A DNA stretch of 40,440 nt from Candidatus Woesebacteria bacterium (GCA_020060845.1 JAGUZK010000042.1:1-40440); one strand, 5' to 3'; positions 15,617-24,699 are shown, numbered from the stretch's first letter. The notes: generated by a model not told the origin, from the sequence alone. Program-made: numbers and translations.

Positions 15617-16272
15617 AAGTTTTGTTATTGACAGGAGACGATGAGGAAAAGGTACAAAAGAGGCTTTTTGATATTATTAAAAATTCACAAGAAAAAGGAT
15701 TTGCAATAGAAAGACTTGAAACTTCAGAAGATTTGGGTAAGTTATCACAAGGCCTTTTTTTTAGCAAGAAAACGGTAATTGTAGATGGGAAAATTATTGC
15801 TTCCAAAAGGCTAGAGGAATGGTTTAGACAGAATTTATCAAATCCAGATTTGGCTGTTGTTATAGCTAGTAAGAAAGAGGTAGAACTTTCAAGGTTGGGA
15901 ATAAATAATGCCAAGGTGGAAAGGTACAATTTGCCAAAGATTTTGTGGAATTTTTTGGATAGCCTCAAGAGAGGAAATTCTAAAATAAGCATTGGTCTTC
16001 TTAAGAAACTTCTAATTAAAGAACCGCCAGAGTTAATATTGTATTTTATGGGGCAACGGTTCGTCCAAATGTATCTAGTCAGCAAATACCCTAAGGTTGT
16101 TAGATTGAATGAATGGCAGAAAACTAAACTAGTGGTACAGTCAAGTGGACTTAGCCTGGATGAGATTAGGTCTTTAATTGGGGAAATATGTGAAATAGAC
16201 TATTTGTCGAAAGTTGGGAAGGCGGATTTGCCAACCTATCTTGATTTATTTATTATAAAGAACCTACAATAA
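15613..16272 (+). CDS. holA: short DNA polymerase III delta subunit (clamp loader)
   Basis: A 219-aa protein starting MKVLLLTGDDEEKVQKRLFD and continuing with GLFFSKKTVIVDGKII, which matches the delta-subunit opening and its LF...vIV strand; the C-terminal part (LYFMGQRFVQMYLV, then IDYLSKVGKADLPTYLDLF) matches the delta collar helices. Family members are usually 320-350 aa, so the middle is much reduced. Delta opens the beta clamp during loading. The start overlaps the metallopeptidase stop. The identity rests on pattern similarity and is fairly but not fully certain. Confidence 0.7.
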   Translation: MKVLLLTGDDEEKVQKRLFDIIKNSQEKGFAIERLETSEDLGKLSQGLFFSKKTVIVDGKIIASKRLEEWFRQNLSNPDLAVVIASKKEVELSRLGINNAKVERYNLPKILWNFLDSLKRGNSKISIGLLKKLLIKEPPELILYFMGQRFVQMYLVSKYPKVVRLNEWQKTKLVVQSSGLSLDEIRSLIGEICEIDYLSKVGKADLPTYLDLFIIKNLQ

Positions 16273-16280
16273 AGGACATA

Positions 16281-17639
16281 ATGGCTGTCTCATTTAATTT
16301 CTCAATATTCAAAAGTTATGATATTAGGGGAATTTATCCGAATGATTTGGATGAGAAATTTGCTTATCTTTTGGGCAGAGCGTATTCTAGTGTTGTAAGA
16401 CCCCAAAGGGAAGTATTAGTTGGTGAAGATGTGAGATTACATTCCCACTCTCTTAAGGAAGCTCTCATCAGGGGACTGCTTGATAGCGGAGTTAGTGTCT
16501 TGGATCTCGGTTTAATTACAACTGATATGTATTATTTTGCTGTGGGCAAACTTAAAACAGCAGGAGGTATAATGGTTACCGCTTCACATAATCCTTCAGA
16601 GTGGCATGGGTTTAAGATGGTTAGGGAAGGACCTGTAGCAATATCTCTTGAAACTGGCTTGTCCGAAATCAGAGACAAAATATTAAGTAATAGTTATGAC
16701 AGAGAAGAAAAAAAGGGCCAATTAAGAAGAGCTGATATTTTGGATGATTTTTGTGATTTTGTCCTTTCATGGTTTGCAGGCGTAAAAGTTAGACCCATGA
16801 AAGTTGCAATTAATCCTAATTTTGGCTATGCGGGTGTTGTTTTTAGGCGGATTGTAGAAAGAGGTAAACTTCCTATTACAATTGTGGGGTTAAATGATAC
16901 CCCCGATGGCTCGTTTCCGAAGGGTAGGCCAGACCCATTTATTCCCGAAAACAGGGTCGAGTTTTGTGATCTAGTAAAGTCAAGCAAGAGCGATCTGGGA
17001 GTTACATGGGATGCAGATGCAGATAGGGTTTTCTTTGTTGCAGATAATGGAGTATTTTTGGAGCCTTACTATTTGAATACTCTGCTAATTAAGATAATGC
17101 TTGATAAATTTCCAGGCGAAAAAATTATTTATGATCCAAGGTACGTTTGGGGACTTGAGGAAGCAATAGTAAATTCAAAGGGTATTCCTTTAATTTGTAG
17201 GGTTGGCCACTCTTATATTAAAGCTATGATGCGGGAAGTTAATGCTCTTTTTGCGGCAGAATCCAGTGGTCATACATATTATCGGGATTTTTGGTATGCA
17301 GATAGCGGGATGATACCGGTTGTGCAGATTTTAAGTTATTTGAGCACTTCTAAGAATGGGCTTTATGAAGCGGTTAAGGAGGTTATGGAAAAGTACTTCA
17401 TATCGGGTGAGATTAATTCAGAAGTAGCGGACAAAGAAGGAAAAATTGAGGAGATTGCACAAAGGTATTCAGACGCTAAGCAATCAAGATTAGATGGAAT
17501 TAGCATTGAGTATGATGATTGGAGGTTTTGTGTACGCCCTTCCAACACTGAGCCTCTACTTCGGTTGACTCTTGAGGCGAAATCGAAAAGGTTGATGGAA
17601 GAAAAAAGAGATGAAGTGTTAAAGATAATAAGAAGTTAA
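16281..17639 (+). CDS. manB: phosphomannomutase/phosphoglucomutase
   Basis: A 452-aa alpha-D-phosphohexomutase interconverting hexose 6-phosphate and 1-phosphate. The phosphoserine loop is TASHNPSEWHGFK with Ser102; the metal loop is DADADRVFF; the sugar-recognition loop is AAESSGHTYYRD, slightly changed from the usual GGExSGH; the phosphate-binding loop is RPSNTEPLLRLTLEA. An RBS AAAGGA precedes the ATG. Its stop overlaps the next gene by one base, and together they convert Fru-6-P to Man-6-P and then Man-1-P or the glucose equivalents for surface polysaccharide (inference). Confidence 0.93.
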   Translation: MAVSFNFSIFKSYDIRGIYPNDLDEKFAYLLGRAYSSVVRPQREVLVGEDVRLHSHSLKEALIRGLLDSGVSVLDLGLITTDMYYFAVGKLKTAGGIMVTASHNPSEWHGFKMVREGPVAISLETGLSEIRDKILSNSYDREEKKGQLRRADILDDFCDFVLSWFAGVKVRPMKVAINPNFGYAGVVFRRIVERGKLPITIVGLNDTPDGSFPKGRPDPFIPENRVEFCDLVKSSKSDLGVTWDADADRVFFVADNGVFLEPYYLNTLLIKIMLDKFPGEKIIYDPRYVWGLEEAIVNSKGIPLICRVGHSYIKAMMREVNALFAAESSGHTYYRDFWYADSGMIPVVQILSYLSTSKNGLYEAVKEVMEKYFISGEINSEVADKEGKIEEIAQRYSDAKQSRLDGISIEYDDWRFCVRPSNTEPLLRLTLEAKSKRLMEEKRDEVLKIIRS

Positions 17640-18712
17640 TGAATAGTATTATTGACTCGAACACTGTAATAAAAGATATCGACAAAGGTGGAATATATGA
17701 TTCGATAACTTTGTTTCCAAAGCAGCTAAGTCATGCATGGGAGAGCCTACTTAAAGTTAGCATTCCAGATTCTTACCTTGATGTAGAGAACATTCTGATG
17801 TGTGGGATGGGCGGTTCCGGTCTCGGAGCTAGGATAATTGAGAGCGTTTACAGAAATGATCTCAAAATTCCACTGGTAAGAGTAAATGATTACAATATCC
17901 CTTCTTTTGTTGATGATAAGACTCTTGTTGTTGTTACTAGCTATTCTGGAAATACAGCCGAGTCTATATCTAATCTGCTTGAGGCACACAAAAGAAATGC
18001 AAAGATATTCACAATAGCAACAGGAGGAAAACTGATTGAACATTCTAAGGAGTTTAATATTCCTTTTCTTACTATTGATCCTGTTTATAATCCATCCAAC
18101 CAACCGCGTATGGCCATGGGTTACCTGACAGTTAGTCAGCTTGCTTTGTTGTCAAGGTGTAAGTTAATTGATTTTGATAGTAAACACTTATCAAGCATAT
18201 CCCAGGTTGCCGAGAGCTTGATTGATAAGTATAAAGTGGAAGTTCCAGGTATAGATAACTTAGCAAAGAAGATTGCTCTTCAAGCCAAAGATAAGATATT
18301 GCTTTTTATGTCTGCTGAACACCTGGTGGGGGCAGTTCATGCAGTTAATAACCAATTTAACGAGAATGCAAAATCCTTGACTTTTGATTTTACGATACCT
18401 GAGGCTAACCATCATCTACTTGAAGGACTTAAATTCCCTCTAAAAAATAGGGAAAATGTGGCTTTTATTCTTTTTAATTCAAGTATGTATAGTGAAAATA
18501 TCAGAAAAAGGTTTTTGATAACAAAGGAAGTTATATTAGAAAATGGCATTGGTGTTTTGGAATATACTGCATCGTCACAACTGCCGATATCGCAGGCATT
18601 TGAGATAATCCAGTTTGGATCTTTCTTGGCTTTTTACCTCGCCATTCTTTATAAACAGGATCCGACTCCTATTGTCTGGGTTGATTATTTCAAGAAGAGG
18701 ATCAATGAGTGA
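17639..18712 (+). CDS. bifunctional phosphoglucose/phosphomannose isomerase
   Basis: A 357-aa SIS-domain isomerase of the PGI/PMI family seen in archaea and many small-genome bacteria. Diagnostic parts: CGMGGSGLGARI as the first SIS loop, VVVTSYSGNTAESIS as the phosphate-binding SIS motif, QFNENAKSLTFDF and EANHHLLEGL with the catalytic Glu and His. It interconverts Fru-6-P with Glc-6-P and Man-6-P. It starts at an ATG sharing one base with the mutase stop, so translation is coupled; the two enzymes act in consecutive steps. Confidence 0.9.
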   Translation: MNSIIDSNTVIKDIDKGGIYDSITLFPKQLSHAWESLLKVSIPDSYLDVENILMCGMGGSGLGARIIESVYRNDLKIPLVRVNDYNIPSFVDDKTLVVVTSYSGNTAESISNLLEAHKRNAKIFTIATGGKLIEHSKEFNIPFLTIDPVYNPSNQPRMAMGYLTVSQLALLSRCKLIDFDSKHLSSISQVAESLIDKYKVEVPGIDNLAKKIALQAKDKILLFMSAEHLVGAVHAVNNQFNENAKSLTFDFTIPEANHHLLEGLKFPLKNRENVAFILFNSSMYSENIRKRFLITKEVILENGIGVLEYTASSQLPISQAFEIIQFGSFLAFYLAILYKQDPTPIVWVDYFKKRINE

Positions 18713-18721
18713 TTTTGTTTA

Positions 18722-18750
18722 TTGCAGAAACCGTAGACTGGTTCTATCAT
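18722..18750 (+). promoter_or_regulatory. promoter of ppsA
   Basis: TTGCAG at 18722, 17 nt, TATCAT at 18745; the ATG at 18760 is 9 nt after the -10 box and there is no Shine-Dalgarno. This suggests ppsA-eno-gpmI may be transcribed separately from the two sugar-phosphate genes. Confidence 0.5.
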
Positions 18751-18759
18751 AGTTAAAGT

Positions 18760-21033
18760 ATGCCTGCCTATAAACCTCTTGTTCTTTTTTTTAAGGATGT
18801 AGATAAGGATAGTCTTCCTGAGGTTGGTGGCAAGGGGGCTAATTTGGGCGAGATGACCCAGGCTGGTTTCCCTGTCCCAAATGGATTTGCAGTTACAGTT
18901 GCCTCGTATGATATTTTCCTTGAGGAGAATCTGATATCGCAAAAGATTAACGATATTCTAAAGGTTACAAATGTTGATAATCCTGAAGAACTAAATTCCA
19001 CATCTGAAAAGATACAAAAAATAATTTTACACTCTGATATTCCATCCCAAGTAAAAAAAGAAATATTAAGAGCGTACTGGAAGTTGTCGGGTGCTTTTCA
19101 GAAAAGCTTAGTGGCAGTACGTTCTTCAGCAACTGCTGAGGATTTGCCAGGTGCAAGCTTTGCTGGGCAGCAAGCTACGTTTTTGAATATTAGAGGTGAT
19201 ACTAATTTACTTTTGGCAGTTAGGGAGTGTTGGGCGTCGCTTTATACTGCAAGGGCAATTTTTTATAGGGTACAAAATAAGATTAGTCATGAGAAGGTCA
19301 AGATTTCAGTAATTGTGCAAAAGATGGTTCAGTCTGAGGTGTCGGGGGTAATGTTTACTATTGATCCAGTGACGAACGATAAGGACAGAATTATCATAGA
19401 GGCTGTTTGGGGATTGGGGGAGATGATTGTCCAGGGGTCAGTTGTCCCCGACCGTTATGTTGTACAGAAAGAAACTTTTGATATTTTGTCGAAGGAAATT
19501 TCCGATCAGTCAATCCAGCTAGTTAAGAAGGGATTGGAGACAAAACAGATGGAAGTCCCCAAAAGCATAAGGGATAAACAAAAGCTTTCTGATGATGAGA
19601 TCATAAAACTTGCTAAGATTGCAGATAAACTACAAAAGCATTATTACTTTCCTCAGGATATTGAATGGGCAAAAGAAAAAGATAAGTTGTTTATCGTCCA
19701 GACAAGACCGGTCACCACAGTTAAGGAGGCTAAGAAAAAGGCCTCTTCGGATTACAAAACTGCAGATGCTCCAATTCTAACAGGTGCAGGAGCAAGCCCT
19801 GGAATTGGCACAGGCGCAGTTAGAATATTAAAAAGCCCCAAGGAAATAAATAAAGTAAAAGATGGTGATGTTTTAGTTGCTCCAATGACATCACCAGATT
19901 ATGTGCCTGCAATGAAAAAGGCTTCGGCAATAATCACAGATGAGGGTGGTCAGACCTCACATGCGGCAATAGTATCCCGCGAGCTTGGGATTCCTTGTGT
20001 TGTTGGTACAAAAGAGGCTACCCATGTTTTGAAGGATGAAAGTATTGTTACTGTTGATGGTTCAAGGGGCTTTGTCTACCTAGGCGGAAAGGTGAAAATT
20101 GTCGAAAAGAAGATTACTCCCGATACAGTCAAGGATTTGAAAACCGCAACAAAAATCTACGTTAATCTTGCTGAGAAGGAGCTGGCAAGTGAAGTTGCTA
20201 GAAGAAATGTAGATGGAGTGGGACTTCTTAGGGCTGAGTTTATGATAGCCGGGATTGGAATACATCCAAAAGAAGCAATCAAGAATAAAAAACAGGGCGA
20301 TTTTATCGAAAAACTAGCAAAGGATATGCAAGTTTTCTGCAAGGCTTTTTATCCAAGACCTGTAGTCTATCGAGCTACCGACTTCAAGACTAATGAGTAT
20401 CGTTCACTCCCAGGGGGAGAGTCTTGGGAGCCGGTTGAGGCAAACCCAATGCTCGGATTTAGGGGGGCATATCGTTATATTCAATCACCTGAAGTCTTTA
20501 ATCTTGAGATCCAAGCAATTAAGAGAGTCCGTTCAAAATACAACAATTTATGGCTGATGATACCTTTTGTACGTTCGCCATTGGAGCTTCAGAAAGTCAG
20601 GCGATTGGTTGCTACAGAAGGTCTTTTTGAAAGTCCTACGTTTAAGTTTTGGATGATGGTAGAAATTCCTGTAAATGTCATTCAGATTGAAGATTTTATA
20701 AAGGTTGGGATTGATGGGGTGTCGATTGGAAGCAATGATCTGACTATGCTTACTACTGGAACTGATCGAGATAATGCTGAGGTTGCTAACGCTTTTGATG
20801 AACGTTCTCCTGCTGTCCTTTGGTCACTAAGGCGGGTAATTAAAAAGTGTAGGAAACATGGGGTTACTACATCAATTTGTGGGCAGGCTCCATCTAGCTA
20901 CGATGATTTGGTTTACAAGTTAGTTAGGTACGGAGTTACCAGTATTTCGGTCAATCCTGATGCTATTGATAGAGTTAGATCGGTTGTTTACGAAGCGGAA
21001 AAGGAACTTGTATCAAGGAAGAAAATGTTGTAG
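18760..21033 (+). CDS. ppsA: phosphoenolpyruvate synthase
   Basis: A 757-aa dikinase that makes PEP from pyruvate and ATP. The N-terminal ATP-grasp domain has GGKGANLGEM, AVRSSATAEDLPGASFAGQQ and QKMVQSEVSGVMFT; the swivelling phospho-His domain has GGQTSHAAIVSRELGIPC with His401; the C-terminal TIM barrel has LLRAEFM, YRATDFKTNEYR, GSNDLTM and SICGQAPS with the catalytic Cys707. The FKTNEYR and CGQAPS motifs favour PEP synthase over pyruvate phosphate dikinase. The enolase and iPGM genes follow directly, so this is a gluconeogenic or reversible lower-glycolysis module. Confidence 0.95.
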   Translation: MPAYKPLVLFFKDVDKDSLPEVGGKGANLGEMTQAGFPVPNGFAVTVASYDIFLEENLISQKINDILKVTNVDNPEELNSTSEKIQKIILHSDIPSQVKKEILRAYWKLSGAFQKSLVAVRSSATAEDLPGASFAGQQATFLNIRGDTNLLLAVRECWASLYTARAIFYRVQNKISHEKVKISVIVQKMVQSEVSGVMFTIDPVTNDKDRIIIEAVWGLGEMIVQGSVVPDRYVVQKETFDILSKEISDQSIQLVKKGLETKQMEVPKSIRDKQKLSDDEIIKLAKIADKLQKHYYFPQDIEWAKEKDKLFIVQTRPVTTVKEAKKKASSDYKTADAPILTGAGASPGIGTGAVRILKSPKEINKVKDGDVLVAPMTSPDYVPAMKKASAIITDEGGQTSHAAIVSRELGIPCVVGTKEATHVLKDESIVTVDGSRGFVYLGGKVKIVEKKITPDTVKDLKTATKIYVNLAEKELASEVARRNVDGVGLLRAEFMIAGIGIHPKEAIKNKKQGDFIEKLAKDMQVFCKAFYPRPVVYRATDFKTNEYRSLPGGESWEPVEANPMLGFRGAYRYIQSPEVFNLEIQAIKRVRSKYNNLWLMIPFVRSPLELQKVRRLVATEGLFESPTFKFWMMVEIPVNVIQIEDFIKVGIDGVSIGSNDLTMLTTGTDRDNAEVANAFDERSPAVLWSLRRVIKKCRKHGVTTSICGQAPSSYDDLVYKLVRYGVTSISVNPDAIDRVRSVVYEAEKELVSRKKML

Positions 21034-21043
21034 TTTTATTTAT

Positions 21044-22315
21044 ATGAGTAAGGTTTCAAAAGTTTGGTCTAGACAAATTCTTGATTCAAGAGGCTTGCCC
21101 ACTGTGGAAACTGTTGTTCAACTTGATACGGGACACACAGCTGTTGCTTCAGTGCCTGCAGGAACTTCTACTGGGACATACGAAGCTGTCGAATTGCGCG
21201 ACAATGACCCTGCTAACTATGACGGTAAAGGAGTCTCGAAAGCTGTAGCAAATGTAAATGAGACGTTAGGGCCTGGGATTTGGGGTCTTGATTGCACTGA
21301 CCAAGCCACAATTGATCAAAGACTTATTGAGCTTGATGGAACCAAAAATAAATCAAAATACGGTGCAAATGCTATTCTTTCTGTTTCTATCGCCTGTACA
21401 AAATGTGCTGCCATTGTTCAAAACATCCCTCTTTATAATTGGATAAATACACTCTCTAAAAGGGCTGGTGTTGATGCTAAGGTTCGAGTCCCTACACCTG
21501 TGTTTAACATGATTAATGGAGGGCTTCATGGAGCTGGGAACTTGGATTTCCAGGAGTTTCATGTAATTCCAGCAACTTCTAAAACTTATTCTGAGGCTCT
21601 CAAGATTGGTGTTGAAATTTACATTAAACTTGGAAAAAATCTTGAAAGGCGAGGGGCTATTCACTCGGTTGGAGATGAGGGTGGATATGCTCCAAACTTA
21701 TTTACAAATGCTGATGCTCTTGAGGTAATTTTTGAGTCAATTAAAGAGTCAAATTATCAAATCGGAAGGGATGTTTTTCTTGGTCTTGATGTAGCTGCGT
21801 CATTTTTCTATAAGAACGGCAGTTATTCAATAAGAGATAAGTCAAATCCTCTAAATGATGATGCTCTTATCGACTACTACAAGTACTTGAACAGCCAGTA
21901 TCACCTTTCGCACATTGAGGACCCTCTCCATGAAGACTCCTGGGAGAGCTGGAAAAAGCTGTATGAGGCTTTTAAGGGACAACTAACTGTTGTGGGTGAC
22001 GACCTGCTTGTTACAAATCAGGAAAGGGTAGAAAAGGCAATTAATGAAAAAGCTTGCGATGCGATTTTGGTTAAGCCCAATCAAGTTGGAACGGTGTGGG
22101 AAACCTTGCTTGTTGTAAAGAAAGCAAGAGACGCCGGTTGGAAAGTGATCACCTCTCATAGGTCTGGTGAGACCAACGACTGGTTTATTGCGGATTTTGC
22201 TTCCGGCACTGGAAGTGATTTTGCAAAGTTCGGGGCACCCTGTAGGGGTGAAAGGGTTGCCAAGTATAATCGTCTTCTTAGCATTGAGGCTGAGCTTGCT
22301 TCTGGGCAAAAGTAG
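21044..22315 (+). CDS. eno: enolase
   Basis: A 423-aa enolase, converting 2-phosphoglycerate to PEP. The true start is ATG 21044 (SKVSKVWSRQILDSRG), not the tracked 20960, which lies inside ppsA. Motifs: the N-terminal mobile loop AGTSTGTYEAVELRD (usually GASTG), NMINGGLHGAGNLDFQEF, the metal Asp in GLDVAAS, HIEDPLHEDSW, LVKPNQVGT with the catalytic Lys, and SHRSGETNDWFIADFA. The loop change Ala to Thr is visible. The gap to ppsA is only 10 nt and lacks an RBS. Confidence 0.96.
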   Translation: MSKVSKVWSRQILDSRGLPTVETVVQLDTGHTAVASVPAGTSTGTYEAVELRDNDPANYDGKGVSKAVANVNETLGPGIWGLDCTDQATIDQRLIELDGTKNKSKYGANAILSVSIACTKCAAIVQNIPLYNWINTLSKRAGVDAKVRVPTPVFNMINGGLHGAGNLDFQEFHVIPATSKTYSEALKIGVEIYIKLGKNLERRGAIHSVGDEGGYAPNLFTNADALEVIFESIKESNYQIGRDVFLGLDVAASFFYKNGSYSIRDKSNPLNDDALIDYYKYLNSQYHLSHIEDPLHEDSWESWKKLYEAFKGQLTVVGDDLLVTNQERVEKAINEKACDAILVKPNQVGTVWETLLVVKKARDAGWKVITSHRSGETNDWFIADFASGTGSDFAKFGAPCRGERVAKYNRLLSIEAELASGQK

Positions 22316-22325
22316 TTTCTAAGCT

Positions 22326-22331
22326 TATACT
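22326..22331 (+). promoter_or_regulatory. possible -10 element upstream of gpmI
   Basis: TATACT lies 12 nt before the gpmI ATG at 22344; no convincing -35 at the proper distance. No RBS is present in the 28-nt gap after eno. Confidence 0.3.
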
Positions 22332-22343
22332 GGTTCTAATAAT

Positions 22344-23975
22344 ATGGCATTTACACCTAGGTTTGTTATTCTTTCGATCCTTGATGGCTGGGGAATTGCA
22401 CCTCCGGGAGCTGGCAATGCGATAACACTGGCTAGTACTCCGAATATGAATAAATTTATGGCCCAATACCCACATACTGAGCTTGAAGCTGCAGGACAAG
22501 CTGTAGGCCTTCCAAGAGGTGAGGATGGCAACACCGAGACTGGTCACATAAATTTAGGAGCAGGCAGAATTGTTTATCAGGATCTAGAAAGGATAAATAT
22601 GTCAATTTCGGATGGCACTTTTTTCAAGAATGAGGTTTTTCTTTCTGCAATAGATCACGCCCGCAAAAACGGATCAAATGTTCACATAATGGGGCTTGTT
22701 GGTAATGGGGGGGTACACTCAAACCTCAACCATCTGTATGCGTTGATTCACCTAATGTCCATAAATAATTTTGATAGAGTATTTTTACATCTTTTTACCG
22801 ATGGGAGAGACTCGCCCCAGACATCTGCAAAAGCAATACTTGCAAATATTGAAATACTTCTTAGAAAAGAGAAGGTGGGCAAAATTTCCTCAATAATGGG
22901 AAGGTATTGGGCTATGGATAGAGATCAGAGGTGGGATAGAACAAAAAAAGCGTATATGGCATTGACACATGGGGAAGGACAAGTATCTGAGGGCTTTACA
23001 CAAGCTTTAGAGAGTTATTACTCACAAGGCATAACCGACGAGTTTATTGAGCCAACCCTTTTTAAGGATTCCCAAGGCAAACTTAATTTAATAAAGGATG
23101 GTGATAGTGTAATCTTTTTTAACTTTAGAGTAGATAGACCGCGTCAATTAAGCAAGGTCTTCATTTTTGACGATTTTCAAAAGGCAGCTGTAGATACAGA
23201 TAGTAATCCTTATAAGAAAGCACCAACAGACACGCTGAATACACGGATATTTGACAGAGGAAGAAAGATCAAAAATCTATTTTTTGTCACTATGACAGAG
23301 TATAGTAAATCATTGACCAAAGAGGGAGCTAAGGTTGCTTTTCCTCCTGAAGTTGTAGATATGCCATTAAGCCAGGTTATATCAATAAATGGTTTTAGGC
23401 AATTAAAGATTACAGAATCCGAAAAGGAAAGATTCATCACTTTTTATTTCAATGGATATCGTGAACTTCCCTTTCCTCTTGAAGAAAGAATCATAGTTCC
23501 CTCTAGCAAGGTTCCAACGTACGATCAGATTCCTCAGATGAAAGCACAGGAAATAACTAAACTCCTGCTTGATAATGTAGTAACTGGAGATTATAAATTT
23601 GCCCTTGTTAATTTTCCAAATGCTGACATGGTAGGCCACACGGGAAATATAGGCCCCACTGTCAAAGCTATTGAGACAGTTGATATGCAGTTAGGTATAA
23701 TTGCTAATTTCGTTCTTGCTTATGACGGTGTATTGGTAATAACAGCCGACCATGGCAACGCTGAAGAAATGATAAATATTATTACTGGTGAGATAGATAC
23801 CGAACATAGCACAAACAACGTTCCGTTTATATGTGTCTGTAGGCCTTTTTTTGGTAAGTCACAGAGGCTAAGGGCCGGAATTCTGGCAGATGTTGCACCT
23901 ACTATCCTTAATTTGATGAAATTGCCAGTTCCGGGCGCAATGACGGGCAGAAATCTTCTTAAAGAGGTTCTGTAA
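22344..23975 (+). CDS. gpmI: 2,3-bisphosphoglycerate-independent phosphoglycerate mutase with Thr at the nucleophile position
   Basis: A 543-aa alkaline-phosphatase-superfamily mutase interconverting 3- and 2-phosphoglycerate. Metal and substrate motifs: SILDGWGIAPPG, HLFTDGRDSPQTSA, MGRYWAMDRDQRWDR, FNFRVDRPRQ, FPNADMVGHTGN, ITADHGNAEEM and EHSTNNVPFI. In the usual GNSEVGHLNIGAGR motif the nucleophilic Ser is replaced by Thr64 (GNTETGHINLGAGR). Thr nucleophiles are known elsewhere in the superfamily (e.g. NPP phosphodiesterases), so activity is plausible but not shown. The stop is 5 nt from the convergent lexA stop. Confidence 0.93.
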   Translation: MAFTPRFVILSILDGWGIAPPGAGNAITLASTPNMNKFMAQYPHTELEAAGQAVGLPRGEDGNTETGHINLGAGRIVYQDLERINMSISDGTFFKNEVFLSAIDHARKNGSNVHIMGLVGNGGVHSNLNHLYALIHLMSINNFDRVFLHLFTDGRDSPQTSAKAILANIEILLRKEKVGKISSIMGRYWAMDRDQRWDRTKKAYMALTHGEGQVSEGFTQALESYYSQGITDEFIEPTLFKDSQGKLNLIKDGDSVIFFNFRVDRPRQLSKVFIFDDFQKAAVDTDSNPYKKAPTDTLNTRIFDRGRKIKNLFFVTMTEYSKSLTKEGAKVAFPPEVVDMPLSQVISINGFRQLKITESEKERFITFYFNGYRELPFPLEERIIVPSSKVPTYDQIPQMKAQEITKLLLDNVVTGDYKFALVNFPNADMVGHTGNIGPTVKAIETVDMQLGIIANFVLAYDGVLVITADHGNAEEMINIITGEIDTEHSTNNVPFICVCRPFFGKSQRLRAGILADVAPTILNLMKLPVPGAMTGRNLLKEVL

Positions 23976-23980
23976 CATTA

Positions 23981-24601
23981 TTATGAAGTATATTTTCTGA
24001 TTAAGCCGACTACTTTTCCTTGGATAGTTACGTTTTTGACAAATATTGGAGACATAGATGAATTTGCCGGTTCGAGTCTTATTCGAGTAGTCTCTTTGTA
24101 AAATCTTTTGAGTGTTGCCATGCCGTTGTCCAACAGAGCCACTACAATATCACCATTTTCAGCATAGTCTGACTGTTCAATGATGACATAGTCGCCGTCG
24201 CGAATTTGTTCTTCTATCATCGAGTCGCCCTTTACCTTAAGAACGTATGTGCGCCTTTTTCCTGATAGAAATGAGCTTGGGATTGGAATTGTTGAATTAG
24301 GATCAGTGAATGGTTCAATTGGAGATCCAGCGGCAATGAACCCCAATATTGGAACTTCAACTTCTCTTTCACCTATGATGGGGTTATCATCGATAATTTC
24401 TATTGACCTTATTTTACCGCCTTTTCTTTTGATTAATTTCTTTTGTTCCAATGTGATTAAGTGTTCGTGTACAGTAGCAAGTGAACTTACCCCAATTGCA
24501 TCTGCAATCTGACGAAGAGTTGGAGCCGAGCCATTAGATTGAATATATTGCCTAATAAAGTCAAGTATTTGAGACTGTCGTTTGTAAATTATTGGAGCCA
24601 T
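23981..24601 (-). CDS. lexA: LexA SOS repressor
   Basis: A 206-aa repressor with an N-terminal winged helix-turn-helix (SAPTLRQIADAIGVSSLATVHEHL) and an S24-type self-cleavage domain. Counted from ATG 24601, the cleavage bond is Ala91-Gly92 (GFIAAGSP), with the Ser127-Lys165 dyad (KGDSMIE and MATLKRF), the same numbering as Bacillus LexA. The tracked start at 24670 adds 23 residues without support; the ATG has a good upstream promoter. It is divergent from uvrB, sharing a 106-bp intergenic region that probably holds its operator. Confidence 0.95.
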   Translation of the reverse strand: MAPIIYKRQSQILDFIRQYIQSNGSAPTLRQIADAIGVSSLATVHEHLITLEQKKLIKRKGGKIRSIEIIDDNPIIGEREVEVPILGFIAAGSPIEPFTDPNSTIPIPSSFLSGKRRTYVLKVKGDSMIEEQIRDGDYVIIEQSDYAENGDIVVALLDNGMATLKRFYKETTRIRLEPANSSMSPIFVKNVTIQGKVVGLIRKYTS

Positions 24602-24616
24602 TTTATCACTATAATA

Positions 24617-24645
24617 TATATACAAACATAACCCGAACATGTCAA
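24617..24645 (-). promoter_or_regulatory. lexA promoter
   Basis: On the minus strand: consensus TTGACA (24645-24640), 17 nt, TATATA (24622-24617), then 15 nt to the lexA ATG. The -35 box overlaps the candidate LexA operator, as expected for autoregulation. Confidence 0.65.
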
Positions 24646-24646
24646 T
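24623..24646. promoter_or_regulatory. candidate LexA operator between lexA and uvrB
   Basis: The stretch between the lexA -10 and -35 boxes contains CGAACATGTC, with a palindromic ACATGT centre and a CGAAC half-site like that of Gram-positive LexA boxes (CGAAC-N4-GTTCG), plus an upstream CAAACATAA copy one helical turn away. The match is partial, so this is a candidate only. Position between two SOS-type genes supports it. Confidence 0.45.
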
Positions 24647-24693
24647 ATGTAATTTTTGGGTTTTATTCATTTCTTTTTTGAAGAATTTTCGGT

Positions 24694-24699
24694 TAAAAT
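24694..24699 (+). promoter_or_regulatory. -10 element of uvrB
   Basis: TAAAAT lies 8 nt before the uvrB ATG at 24708; the -35 is weak, and no Shine-Dalgarno is visible. A weak -35 suits a regulated promoter. Confidence 0.4.
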
